Assembly (NCBI RefSeq): GCF_013426915.1
Contig: NZ_AP023181.1
Location: 62,001-126,000 of the forward strand
Source of the DNA: Paraburkholderia sp. PGU19
Lineage (GTDB): Bacteria > Pseudomonadota > Gammaproteobacteria > Burkholderiales > Burkholderiaceae
Direction: 5' to 3'
DNA length: 64,000 bases
The notes beneath the pieces were generated by a model that saw only the letters and a program-made list of their open reading frames with translations, had not been told where the DNA came from and made no database searches. Within the stretch, counting starts at the first letter, position 1, and each line of letters begins with the position of its first letter. Position numbers and translations under genes: made by a program. Shown one piece after another: positions 36,786-45,514 of the stretch.

Positions 36786-37282
36786 TGCTGGTCCTCCTGC
36801 ATAGGGTTTGGAAGGCTCATTTGCATGCCGTGGTCGGGCGTCCCGTGAACAGGTGCGGCAGGCATGGACGCCGGCTTTTGCTGGTCGGGAGCGGGGGCAG
36901 GTGGCGGTAATGGCTGTCCGAGTGCGACGCGCATGGCGACGATTTCCTGTTGCTGCTCGACGACGATCTCCTGCGCGATGCGGCGTAACTGTTCGTTGTG
37001 ACCGTAACGCAGTTCGGCCTGTGCCATATCGATGGCGCCTTGATGGTGAGGCACCATCATGGCGACGAAATCGCGATCGACGTCGCCAGTCGGTCTGATG
37101 GACATGCCGTCCATCATTCGTGTCATGGCGGTATTGTTCTCCGCCAGAAAGGGGGCTTCGTTAGACGTAGCGCCGGTCGGTATGCCGGCAGTGAAGGCAG
37201 GTGAGTCGCAGAGGGCCGAGATTGTCAGGACAATGACGACGCTCAGGATCGTCCGCACGGTACGGGGAATTGGGGTAGGCAC
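36782..37282 (-). CDS. DUF305 periplasmic protein (copper-related)
   Basis: A 166-residue exported protein: N-terminal signal segment to about residue 32, then a DUF305 domain with MMVPHHQGAIDMAQAELRYG, whose paired histidines and methionines suit copper binding. The C-terminal 45 residues are Pro/Met/His-rich (HGTPDHGMQM), another possible metal site. DUF305 proteins often accompany copper-handling genes. It is the first gene of a two-gene operon with the beta-propeller protein, so both may act on metals in the periplasm. Confidence 0.82.
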   Translation of the reverse strand: MPTPIPRTVRTILSVVIVLTISALCDSPAFTAGIPTGATSNEAPFLAENNTAMTRMMDGMSIRPTGDVDRDFVAMMVPHHQGAIDMAQAELRYGHNEQLRRIAQEIVVEQQQEIVAMRVALGQPLPPPAPAPDQQKPASMPAAPVHGTPDHGMQMSLPNPMQEDQQ

Positions 37283-37564
37283 GATGATTCTCCTGTTGTG
37301 ATGAACAGGTGTCTCGCTGGAATGAACTCATCAGATGCGAAGTTATTCTGTATCTCACACGGGTTTCGCGCAGATGAGGGTTCGAAGCCCGATTGGGCGC
37401 CGAGGCATCGCCTGTCGAGTGCCGTCAAACGTTTCCCAGTGAGCTATCTTGTCAAGGTTATCGGATCGTGAAGGAATGGTAGTGCGGGAGGAGGATGATC
37501 TGAAGATGTTCTCGCGTGGTCCGCGGTGGTTGTGAATCGGAGCGGAGTTGAAGAAGATTTTGCG

Positions 37565-37884
37565 CTGGCATCCGGTTTGGTTTTTTGGGCCTTTGCGCTG
37601 GCATCCGCGTTTTGTTGTCGTGCTTCAGGCGTCGCCCCTGTACGGGGCGGCACCTACTTTTCTTTGCCGCCGCAAAGAAAAGTAGGCAAAAGAAAGCGGC
37701 TCACACCGCCAGTTCATGTATTTGCCTGAGGGCCCCCAACCGGTCTTATGCTTCGCGCGGTAACGTCCTTGTTCGCGTGCGTTGCCAACGTTCTCTCTGT
37801 ACGCCTCACCTGCTTCATGCGCCCGCGTCGCAGCACGCGGCGCCAGATAGTCCACCGCCGCCCAGGTGGCAAACTGTGTGTAGG
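37565..37884. repeat. Left arm of a large imperfect inverted repeat
   Basis: About 320 bp whose reverse complement recurs, with scattered mismatches, at 37969-38300. The arm contains a short perfect palindrome in itself (CTTTTCTTTGCCGCCGCAAAG, here cut to 20 bases: CTTTTCTTTGCCGCCGCAAA) followed by AAGTAGGCAAAAGAAAGCGG. Elements with this CTACTTTTCTTTG core are familiar as dispersed intergenic repeats in Burkholderia-type genomes. It lies between the DUF305 gene and a LysR gene and holds no credible coding sequence. Confidence 0.8.
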
Positions 37885-37968
37885 CTTTCGCGCCATACGC
37901 GTATCACTCCGGACTGGGAAGCAGGGTGGGTGTTTCTGGTAAGAGCACTAACCTGTGCGGTGCGACAA

Positions 37969-38300
37969 CCTACACACAGTTTGCCACGTGGGCGGCGCGA
38001 ACCATTCGCTGCCGCCAGCCCTTGTGTGGGTGTCTGAAGCAGGTGATGCATCTGTTCGAAGCGTTGGCAACGGGCATGAAATGAGACGTTACCGTGTGAA
38101 GCGTAGGACCGGTTGGGGGTCCTCAGGCAAGAAGAAATGTTGGCGGTGTTAGCCGCTTTCTTTTGCCTACTTTTCTTTGCGGCGGCAAAGAAAAGTAGGT
38201 GCCGCCCCGCACAGGGGAGACGCGTGAAGCTAGATAACAAAACGCGGATGCCAGCGCAAAGCCAAACCGCGGATTCCAGCGAAGAAAAAACCAAACCCAC
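37969..38300. repeat. Right arm of a large imperfect inverted repeat
   Basis: Reverse-complement partner of 37565-37884, with the palindromic core at about 38165-38205. The two arms are separated by an 84-bp spacer (37885-37968). The pair could fold into a very long hairpin or mark two head-to-head copies of one repeat unit. No transposase or target-site duplication was recognised. Bases 37283-37564 and 38301-38498 on either side contain no gene that I can support. Confidence 0.8.
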
Positions 38301-38498
38301 CTGCGTCGCAGACAAAAAGACACACCCGAAGAACTTCAGAAGCGGCCGTTGGTGCCGCACCGGTCCGATCGGCTGATCCGCTTAACAGTTCATCCCTGTC
38401 GCATCAGACCTGGTCCCACCACAAAGCGTCTTTCGAGAACGAGACGCGAAAGGCCGCAAGCTCTGCACATACCGGTCAGCGTGACCAGAACGCAAGCC

Positions 38499-39458
38499 TC
38501 ACCCCCTCCGTCCCCCTCTCTTCTTCTGAGCATAAATCGCAGCCCCCGTTTCAACCGGAATAAACGGCGCCTGAAAATGGTCGATCAGAAAATCGATGAA
38601 TGCCCGTGCGCGCGCCGTCTGGTTCCGCTGGCTCGGATAGTAGACAAACAGATCCGCCGACGGCAGTACCGTATCCGGCAGAACCAGTTTCAACCTGCCG
38701 CTCTGAACGTACTTCGCCAGATCCCATTCGGAACGAATCAATATCCCATGTCCGTCGAGCGCCCACCGCAGCACGATATCGCCGTCATTGCTTGAAAGCG
38801 CGCCTTTGACTTTCAGCGCTTCGGTGTGGTCACCCTGCATGTACCGCCAGACGCCATACGCATCATCGTTCTGGCGATGAATGATGCAACGGTGCCGAAC
38901 CAGGTCCTCGACGCGCTCCGGTGTCCCGAAACGCTCGAGGTATTTGGGTGAGGCGCAGAGAAACCGGCGATTGCTCATGATGCGCCGTGCGCTAAGCCGG
39001 CTGTCGGGAAGCTCGCCAAAACGGATCGCCATGTCGAATGCTTCCTCGACCAGATCGATGGGCCGGTCGGTCACTTCAAACTGGATTTCCACATTGGGAA
39101 ACCGCTTAGCGAAGTCGGACACGAGCGGCGCGATGGTCGTGCGCCCAAAGCCGAGCGTCGCATTGATCCGTAATAGCCCATGCGGGTCGGACCTGGACCC
39201 GGATATCTCGTCTTCCATCTGCCGGACTTGCCCGACGATCTGCGTCGCATAGCGCAGGTAGGTCTCGCCTTCCGGCGTGAGGCTGACACTCCGTGTCGTC
39301 CTGTTGACGAGGCGCGCCCCCAGTCGCTGCTCGATCAGCCCCAGCCGCTTGGTCGCCGCCGGCGGGGTGAGATCGAGCGCACGCGCGGCTCCCGACAGGC
39401 TTTTCAGCCTGGCGATGAGGATGAAAAACTCGAAATCGGATGCCGAGTCGGTCGTCAT
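38499..39458 (-). CDS. LysR-family regulator, DmlR-like
   Basis: A 319-residue LysR-type regulator with an N-terminal winged helix (LKSLSGAARALDLTPPAATK) and an effector domain. Segments such as ATLGFGRTTIAPLVSDFAKR and DRPIDLVEEAFDMAIRFGEL resemble DmlR-type regulators that sense D-malate or other dicarboxylates. It is divergent from the tartrate dehydratase gene (131 bp apart), which fits control of the tarD-dctA-maeB genes. Confidence 0.86.
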   Translation of the reverse strand: MTTDSASDFEFFILIARLKSLSGAARALDLTPPAATKRLGLIEQRLGARLVNRTTRSVSLTPEGETYLRYATQIVGQVRQMEDEISGSRSDPHGLLRINATLGFGRTTIAPLVSDFAKRFPNVEIQFEVTDRPIDLVEEAFDMAIRFGELPDSRLSARRIMSNRRFLCASPKYLERFGTPERVEDLVRHRCIIHRQNDDAYGVWRYMQGDHTEALKVKGALSSNDGDIVLRWALDGHGILIRSEWDLAKYVQSGRLKLVLPDTVLPSADLFVYYPSQRNQTARARAFIDFLIDHFQAPFIPVETGAAIYAQKKRGGRRG

Positions 39459-39589
39459 TTCGGTTTGTTCACCAAAAGTAAAAAATGAAATGAATCCAGG
39501 TGAATTCTAACGCCTCATTCCGCGGATAAGCTAGTTTCCATTGCAGCCAGACGCACGCAATACGTGTTCAAAACTCAGGAGACACCGTC

Positions 39590-40756
39590 ATGAGAATCGT
39601 TGAAATCCGCGAAAAGACCGTTCCCATCAGCTCGCCGATCCGGAATGCCTACATTGACTTCAGCAAGATGACGCTGAGTCTCGTCGCCGTGGTGACGGAT
39701 GTCATCCGGGACGGAAAGCCGGTTGTGGGTTACGGCTTCAATTCCAATGGTCGCTACGGTCAGGGCAAGCTGATGCGCGAGCGCTTCATTCCGCGCATCC
39801 TCGAAGCCGATCCCGCCACGCTCGTCAACGATGCCGGCGACAACCTCGATCCGCACAAGATCTGGGCGACGATGTTCACGAACGAAAAGCCGGGCGGCCA
39901 CGGCGAGCGTTCGGTCGCCATCGGCACGATCGACATGGCGATCTGGGATGCGGTGGCAAAGATTGAAGGCAAGCCGCTGTTCCAGTTGCTGGCAGACCGT
40001 TATGGCAATGGCCAGCCCAATCGCAAGATCTTCGTGTATGCCGCAGGCGGTTACTACTACCCGGGCCAGGACCACGAAAAGCTGAAAGACGAAATGCGCA
40101 GCTATATCGACCGGGGTTATACGGTCGTGAAGAAGAAGATCGGCGGCGCTTCGCTCGATGAAGATTTGCGCCGCATCGACTCGATCCTGAGTGTGCTGCA
40201 AGACGGCCAGAAACTCGCCGTCGATGCGAACGGCCGCTTCGATCTCGACACCGCAATTCAATACGCAAAGGCGTTGTCGCAATACGACCTGTTCTGGTAC
40301 GAAGAACCCGGCGATCCGCTCGACTTCGAATTGCAAGCCACGCTGCGTAACTACTACGACAAGCCGATGGCAACGGGCGAAGACCTGTTCTCGATGCAGG
40401 ACGCCCGCAACCTGATCCGTTACGGCGGCATGCGCCCCGACCGTGACTGGCTGCAGTTCGATTGCGCGCTCAGCTACGGCCTCGTCGAATACCTGCGCAC
40501 GCTCGACATGCTGCATCAGCACGGCTGGTCGCCGAGCCGCTGCATTCCGCACGGTGGACACCAGATGTCGCTGAACATCGCGGCGGGCCTTGGGCTCGGT
40601 GGCAACGAATCCTATCCGGACCTGTTCCAGCCGTACGGCGGCTTCCCCGATGGCGTGAAGGTGGACGGTGGCTATATCACCATGCCCGATCTGCCCGGCA
40701 TCGGCTTCGAAGGAAAAGCCGATCTCTTCGCCGAGATGCAAAAGCTCTCTGCATAA
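39590..40756 (+). CDS. tarD: D-tartrate dehydratase (enolase superfamily)
   Basis: A 388-residue enolase-superfamily enzyme that dehydrates D-tartrate to oxaloacetate. Long stretches match the characterised Bradyrhizobium TarD: SSPIRNAYIDFSKMT near the start, EKPGGHGERSVAIGTIDMA, VVKKKIGGASLDEDLRRID with the catalytic lysine, the metal ligands in AVDANGRFD and FWYEEPGDPLD and MATGEDLFS, and CIPHGGHQMSLNIAAGLGLG with the general-acid/base histidine. A GGAGA site precedes the ATG. It sits upstream of dctA and maeB, a route from tartrate via oxaloacetate/malate to pyruvate. Confidence 0.9.
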   Translation: MRIVEIREKTVPISSPIRNAYIDFSKMTLSLVAVVTDVIRDGKPVVGYGFNSNGRYGQGKLMRERFIPRILEADPATLVNDAGDNLDPHKIWATMFTNEKPGGHGERSVAIGTIDMAIWDAVAKIEGKPLFQLLADRYGNGQPNRKIFVYAAGGYYYPGQDHEKLKDEMRSYIDRGYTVVKKKIGGASLDEDLRRIDSILSVLQDGQKLAVDANGRFDLDTAIQYAKALSQYDLFWYEEPGDPLDFELQATLRNYYDKPMATGEDLFSMQDARNLIRYGGMRPDRDWLQFDCALSYGLVEYLRTLDMLHQHGWSPSRCIPHGGHQMSLNIAAGLGLGGNESYPDLFQPYGGFPDGVKVDGGYITMPDLPGIGFEGKADLFAEMQKLSA

Positions 40757-40941
40757 GCCGCCAATCAACAAACTCGCGGCAAATGTGCCGACAAGCGCAC
40801 CGAAAAGCGCGTCGGCGCAGCGTTCATAAAAACAGATAAACGGAACGCAGGCGAAATGAGGCCGTGCTCGCCGCAGCGCTACATGCCGCTGCGGTGCTCA
40901 GCCTTGCTTTCATTAAAAGATGCCACGCATAGGAGACAGTC

Positions 40942-42297
40942 ATGCGGGTTTCAAAGATCGGAAAATCGCTTTCCAAGCTCTACGTCCAGGTTCTGATCGG
41001 CATTGTTGCCGGTGTCCTCGTCGGGCATTTTTACCCCGACATCGGTTCTCAACTCAAACCCCTCGGTGATCTGTTCATCAAACTGATCCGGATGCTGCTC
41101 GCTCCGATCATTTTTGCATCCGTCGTGGTGGGTATTGCCCGCATGAATGACCTTCATGAAGCCGGTCGCGTCGGCGTCAAGGCGGTCGTCTACTTCGAAA
41201 TTGCATCGACGATCGCGCTCGCGGTCGGCCTCGTGATTGTGAACGTCATCAAGCCGGGTAGCGGCATGAACATCGACCCCGCGCATATCGACAGTTCGGC
41301 GATTTCCACCTACACCCACGCGGCACAACAGCACAGCATGCTCGAGTTCTTCATGAGCATCGTGCCCAACAGCATTGTTGGAGCGTTTGCGAATGGAGAG
41401 ATCCTGCCGATTATCTTTTTCTCGCTGCTGCTCGCCATCGCGCTCGCGAAGCTCGGTCCGCGCACCGCACCGTTTGTTGACATGCTCGATATGTTTCTTC
41501 AGGGCATGTTCGGGGTTGTGCGAATCGTGATGTATGTCGCGCCTATCGGGGCGTTTGGCGGCATGGCATTCACCATCGCGAAGTATGGGATTGGCACGCT
41601 GGCTTCGTTTGGTCAGCTGATGCTGTGTCTCTATCTGACCTCGATCTTCTTCGTGGTCGTCGTGCTCGGCCTCGTCATGCGGCTGAGTGGGCTGTCGTTG
41701 TGGAAGTACCTTCGCTATATCAAGGATGAGATTTTCATCACGCTCGGTACGGCCTCGACGGAAGCGGTGCTCCCGCAAATGCTCATGAAGATGGAAAAGC
41801 TGGGGTGCTCGCGTCCCGTCGTCGGGATGGTGTTGCCAACGGGCTACACGTTCAATGCCGATGGCACGGCGATCTACCTGACGATGGCCTCGATGTTCGT
41901 TGCGCAGGCGATGAACATCCACCTGACGATCTGGGATCAGCTGTTGTTGCTTGGCGTGCTGTTGCTGACGTCCAAAGGCTCGGCGGGTGTCGCTGGAGCG
42001 GGATTCGTGGCACTGGCCGCGACGCTCGCCACGATGCACAAGATTCCTGTGTCTGGGCTGGTGCTGCTGCTTGGCGTCGACCGTTTCCTCAATGAGGCGC
42101 GTGCGGTGACGAATCTGATCGGTAACGGCGTGGCGACCATCGTGGTTGCTCGCTGGGAAGGCGCGCTCGACATGAACAAGGCCCGCGCGATGCTCAACCG
42201 TTCTGACACGAGCCTCGAAGCCCTGGAGTCCGTCGAAGACGCGTCGATGGACATGCCGCGCCCGAACGACACCATTATCCGGTCCCACACGCACTGA
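40942..42297 (+). CDS. dctA: C4-dicarboxylate:cation symporter DctA
   Basis: A 451-residue DAACS-family symporter with about eight helices and two re-entrant loops. Family segments include LGDLFIKLIRMLLAPIIFAS near residue 35, FITLGTASTEAVLPQMLMKM around 270 (the serine-rich re-entrant loop) and VLPTGYTFNADGTAIYLTMA around 300. It imports succinate, malate, fumarate and, here, perhaps tartrate. A strong TAGGAGACAG site precedes the ATG. It follows tarD by 185 bp and precedes maeB by 35 bp. Confidence 0.94.
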   Translation: MRVSKIGKSLSKLYVQVLIGIVAGVLVGHFYPDIGSQLKPLGDLFIKLIRMLLAPIIFASVVVGIARMNDLHEAGRVGVKAVVYFEIASTIALAVGLVIVNVIKPGSGMNIDPAHIDSSAISTYTHAAQQHSMLEFFMSIVPNSIVGAFANGEILPIIFFSLLLAIALAKLGPRTAPFVDMLDMFLQGMFGVVRIVMYVAPIGAFGGMAFTIAKYGIGTLASFGQLMLCLYLTSIFFVVVVLGLVMRLSGLSLWKYLRYIKDEIFITLGTASTEAVLPQMLMKMEKLGCSRPVVGMVLPTGYTFNADGTAIYLTMASMFVAQAMNIHLTIWDQLLLLGVLLLTSKGSAGVAGAGFVALAATLATMHKIPVSGLVLLLGVDRFLNEARAVTNLIGNGVATIVVARWEGALDMNKARAMLNRSDTSLEALESVEDASMDMPRPNDTIIRSHTH

Positions 42298-42332
42298 GCT
42301 GTCCAGCCAATCCAATTCTGAGCACCGCCGCC

Positions 42333-44630
42333 ATGACAAAACCAACCGAGACAACCAGCTTCCGCCAGGCAGCCCTCCACTATCACGAGTTCCCGGCACC
42401 GGGCAAGCTGACCATCGCACCGACGAAGCAGATGATCAACCAGCGCGACCTCTCGTTGGCCTACTCGCCGGGCGTTGCGTTCGCTTGCGAGGAGATCGTC
42501 GAAAACCCGCTGAACGCCGCGCGCTTCACCGCGCGCAGCAACCTGGTCGGTGTCGTAACGAACGGCACGGCCGTGCTCGGTCTGGGCAACATCGGGCCAC
42601 TTGCATCGAAGCCGGTGATGGAAGGCAAGGCGGTGTTGTTCAAGAAGTTCGCGGGCATCGACGTGTTCGACATCGAGTTGAACGAATCGGACCCGCACAA
42701 GCTGGTTGATGTGATCGCGGCACTCGAACCCACTTTCGGCGGCATCAACCTCGAAGACATCAAGGCGCCGGACTGCTTCGTCGTCGAGCGGGAATGCCGC
42801 AAGCGGATGAAGATTCCCGTCTTCCACGACGACCAGCACGGCACGGCGATCGTCGTCGCGGCGGCGATCATCAACGGTCTGAAAGTGGTGGGCAAGCACA
42901 TCAAGGAAGTGAAACTGGTGGCATCGGGCGCTGGCGCCGCAGCGCTCGCGTGTCTCGACCTGCTCGTCGACCTGGGCTTGCCACTCGACAACATTCTGGT
43001 CACCGATCTGGCGGGCGTGGTCTACAAGGGTCGTGTCGAACTGATGGACCCGGACAAGGCGCGTTTTGCGCGCGAAACGAACGCGCGCACGCTCGCCGAA
43101 GCGATCGGCGATGCGGACGTGTTTCTCGGCCTCTCGGCCGGGGGCGTGCTCAAGCAGGACATGGTCAGGCAGATGGCTGCGAAGCCGCTGATCCTCGCGC
43201 TCGCCAATCCGACGCCGGAGATCCTGCCGGAACTCGCCCTCGAAGCACGGCCGGATGCCATTCTTGCGACGGGCAGAGCCGACTTTCCGAACCAGGTCAA
43301 CAACGTGCTGGTGTTTCCGTTCCTGTTCCGCGGCGCGCTGGATGCGGGCGCGACGACGGTCACACGCGAGATGGAAATTGCGGCTGTCCATGCGCTTGCC
43401 GAACTGGCGCGTCAGGAGCAGAGCGACATCGTCGCGGCGGCTTACGGCGTTCGCGACCTATCGTTCGGACCTGACTATCTGATTCCAAAGCCGTTCGATC
43501 CGCGTCTGATCGTCAAGCTCGCGCCCGCTGTCGCGCAGGCCGCGATGGATGCGGGCGTCGCCACGCGTCCGATCGAAGATATGGAGGCGTACAGGCAGCA
43601 TCTGCAGCAGTTCGTTTATCAAAGCGGCACGACCATGAAGCCGATCTTCCAGCTGGCGCGCGGCATCGAGCCGGAGAGGAAGCGCATCGTGTTCGCGGAA
43701 GGCGAAGAAGAGCGCGTGCTGCGCGCGGTGCAGATCGCCGTCGATGAAAAGCTCGCGAAGCCGATCCTGATCGGCCGTCCGGCTGTGATCGAGCAACGTA
43801 TTGCGAAGTACGGCCTGCGTCTGGTGAACGGCCAGGACTACACGATCGTCAACACCGACCACGACGAACGCTACCGCGCCTTCTGGCAGACGTATCACAA
43901 GATGATGTCGCGCAAGGGCTTCACCGAGCAGATGGCAAAGCTCGAAATGCGCCGCCGCACGACGCTGATCGGCGCGATGCTGGTGAAGCGCGGTGAGGCG
44001 GACGGCATGATCTGCGGCATGGTCAGCACGACGCACCGGCATCTGCACTTCATCGATCAGGTGATCGGCAAAAAGAAAGGCTGCAACGTCTACGCGGCAA
44101 TGAATGCGCTGGTGCTGCCGGGCCGGCAGATTTTCCTCGTCGATACGCACGTGAACGTCGATCCGACGGCGGAAGAACTCGCCGAGATCACGATCATGGC
44201 GGCGGAAGAAGTACGGCGCTTCGGCATCGAGCCAAAGATCGCGTTGCTGTCGCACTCGAACTTCGGCACGAGCAACGCGCCTTCCGCGAAGAAGATGCGC
44301 GATGTGCTGGCTATCTTGCAGGAACGCGCGCCACATTTGCAGGTGGACGGGGAAATGCACGGCAGTCTCGCGCTCGACCACACGCTGCGCCGCGAAGCGA
44401 TGCCGGATTCGACGCTCGAAGGCGACGCCAACCTGCTGGTGCTGCCGAACATCGATGCCGCCAACATCTCGTACAACCTGCTGAAGACGGCGGCAGGAAA
44501 CAACGTCGCGATTGGCTCGATTCTGTTGGGCGCAGCGCTGCCGGTCCATGTGTTGCCCGCATCCGCGACGGTGCGACGCATCGTCAATATGACGGCGCTG
44601 CTGGTGGCGGATGTGGTTGCGCAGAACTAG
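42333..44630 (+). CDS. maeB: NADP-dependent malic enzyme, MaeB type
   Basis: A 765-residue bifunctional-looking malic enzyme that decarboxylates malate to pyruvate with NADP. The N-terminal 430 residues are the malic domain: LAYSPGVAFACEEI, then the metal/NADP region VFHDDQHGTAIVVAAAIING and the nucleotide motif LVASGAGAAALACLDLL. From about 440 on is a phosphotransacetylase-like domain (VFAEGEEERVLRAVQIAVDE), known to act as an acetyl-CoA-sensing regulatory part rather than an active enzyme. In this locus it closes the route from imported dicarboxylates to pyruvate. Confidence 0.95.
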   Translation: MTKPTETTSFRQAALHYHEFPAPGKLTIAPTKQMINQRDLSLAYSPGVAFACEEIVENPLNAARFTARSNLVGVVTNGTAVLGLGNIGPLASKPVMEGKAVLFKKFAGIDVFDIELNESDPHKLVDVIAALEPTFGGINLEDIKAPDCFVVERECRKRMKIPVFHDDQHGTAIVVAAAIINGLKVVGKHIKEVKLVASGAGAAALACLDLLVDLGLPLDNILVTDLAGVVYKGRVELMDPDKARFARETNARTLAEAIGDADVFLGLSAGGVLKQDMVRQMAAKPLILALANPTPEILPELALEARPDAILATGRADFPNQVNNVLVFPFLFRGALDAGATTVTREMEIAAVHALAELARQEQSDIVAAAYGVRDLSFGPDYLIPKPFDPRLIVKLAPAVAQAAMDAGVATRPIEDMEAYRQHLQQFVYQSGTTMKPIFQLARGIEPERKRIVFAEGEEERVLRAVQIAVDEKLAKPILIGRPAVIEQRIAKYGLRLVNGQDYTIVNTDHDERYRAFWQTYHKMMSRKGFTEQMAKLEMRRRTTLIGAMLVKRGEADGMICGMVSTTHRHLHFIDQVIGKKKGCNVYAAMNALVLPGRQIFLVDTHVNVDPTAEELAEITIMAAEEVRRFGIEPKIALLSHSNFGTSNAPSAKKMRDVLAILQERAPHLQVDGEMHGSLALDHTLRREAMPDSTLEGDANLLVLPNIDAANISYNLLKTAAGNNVAIGSILLGAALPVHVLPASATVRRIVNMTALLVADVVAQN

Positions 44631-44744
44631 CCGCGACGTTCAAACACCAGCCTCGTGTTGGCAGAATGAGAAGGGCAGCCGATACGCAACCCATTCCCAC
44701 CAGGGTCAACGCGTTCACGCGGACTCGCAACGCTGCCATCACCA

Positions 44745-45203
44745 TCAACTATGCTCCAGCGCGCGAGTCGTCTCGATTGCAGCGAGCACGCGCATCGACA
44801 GTTCCGGGTCATGAACGCTCGCAGCCTCGTCATTGGGCACATTCAGGAATCGCGCGACGATCGCGATAGCCGTGTCGTTGCCCGTATCGACGGCGTCCGT
44901 CGCTGCGCGGCGCCACTCGTCGTCGTGCTGCATGAAAAGACACAGCGCATACAGCGCTGTCACGACGGGCAGATTCGCGTGACGGCTCGTCACGTGGCGC
45001 AGCAGGTTCGCGGCTTCGCGCCATTCCGTCTGGTTGATCAGCAGACGCGCCTCGCACACGTCGGCAAGCGGGCTGTCCGGCTGCCATGCGCGCAACGCGC
45101 CGAGCACGTCATGCAGCTCGGGCATGGCGCCGACGCGCATGCCGCCTGAAAACACCGACATCATCGCGTTGAGCACGGATGGACTGCATTGAAGATTCGA
45201 CAT
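44745..45203 (-). CDS. Second HrpB1/HrpK-like T3SS protein
   Basis: A 152-residue paralogue of the HrpB1 protein encoded at 19051. Shared features are the opening LQC-x-P...LNA, LGALRAWQPD, then EWREAANLLRHV and VTALYALCLFMQ, and a C-terminal helix. The length equals that of Xanthomonas HrpB1 (about 150). The ATG at 45203 was taken; the earlier frame overlaps the harpin promoter. It has its own perfect PIP box with a consensus -10 (CAGAAT), so it is co-regulated with the T3SS. It may replace or modulate HrpB1 in the periplasm. Confidence 0.82.
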   Translation of the reverse strand: MSNLQCSPSVLNAMMSVFSGGMRVGAMPELHDVLGALRAWQPDSPLADVCEARLLINQTEWREAANLLRHVTSRHANLPVVTALYALCLFMQHDDEWRRAATDAVDTGNDTAIAIVARFLNVPNDEAASVHDPELSMRVLAAIETTRALEHS

Positions 45204-45294
45204 GGCGGCCTCGCATGAACGGTTGACGATCGAAAGCGGGCACACGCCCGACACTGCATTCTGTGTGCGCCGGCGCTTCCCGTCTTTCGCCTGC

Positions 45295-45319
45295 GCGAAG
45301 CATCGTGCCGCGTGCCGAA
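45295..45319 (-). promoter_or_regulatory. PIP box of the second hrpB1-like gene
   Basis: Minus-strand TTCGG-N15-TTCGC, followed after exactly 31 nt by CAGAAT (45263 down to 45258), a full match to the YANNRT -10 described for Xanthomonas hrp promoters. It lies 92 bp upstream of the ATG. Confidence 0.88.
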
Positions 45320-45388
45320 GCGCGTCCTCGGCGGGTGTGAGAGAGAACAACGTTTCAGCACGCTGCAGCGAGCCAACTGCATGCGTCA

Positions 45389-45413
45389 TTCGCGACGCGT
45401 CACGCGGCTTCGC
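45389..45413 (+). promoter_or_regulatory. PIP box of the harpin gene
   Basis: Perfect TTCGC-N15-TTCGC; the -10 hexamer TATCGT (45445-45450) begins 31 nt after the box and matches YANNRT. The harpin ATG follows 101 bp after the box. Divergent from the PIP box of the hrpB1-like gene at 45295-45319. Confidence 0.9.
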
Positions 45414-45514
45414 GCCGCATGGGTGTGGAGTGCCCGCATGAATCTATCGTCGAGGCTGAATCGGGATCGGGCAAAGATCGCCGGTTCGTCTTCTTTTTAA
45501 CCAGAGAGAATTCG

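Noticed and set aside
37565..38300. CRISPR array or transposon ends
   Set aside because: There are only two copies, in inverted orientation and with long arms; no short regular repeats, cas genes or transposase.
38113..38376. Small frames within the inverted repeat
   Set aside because: They change with each copy of the repeat, lack start signals and consist of repeat-derived sequence.
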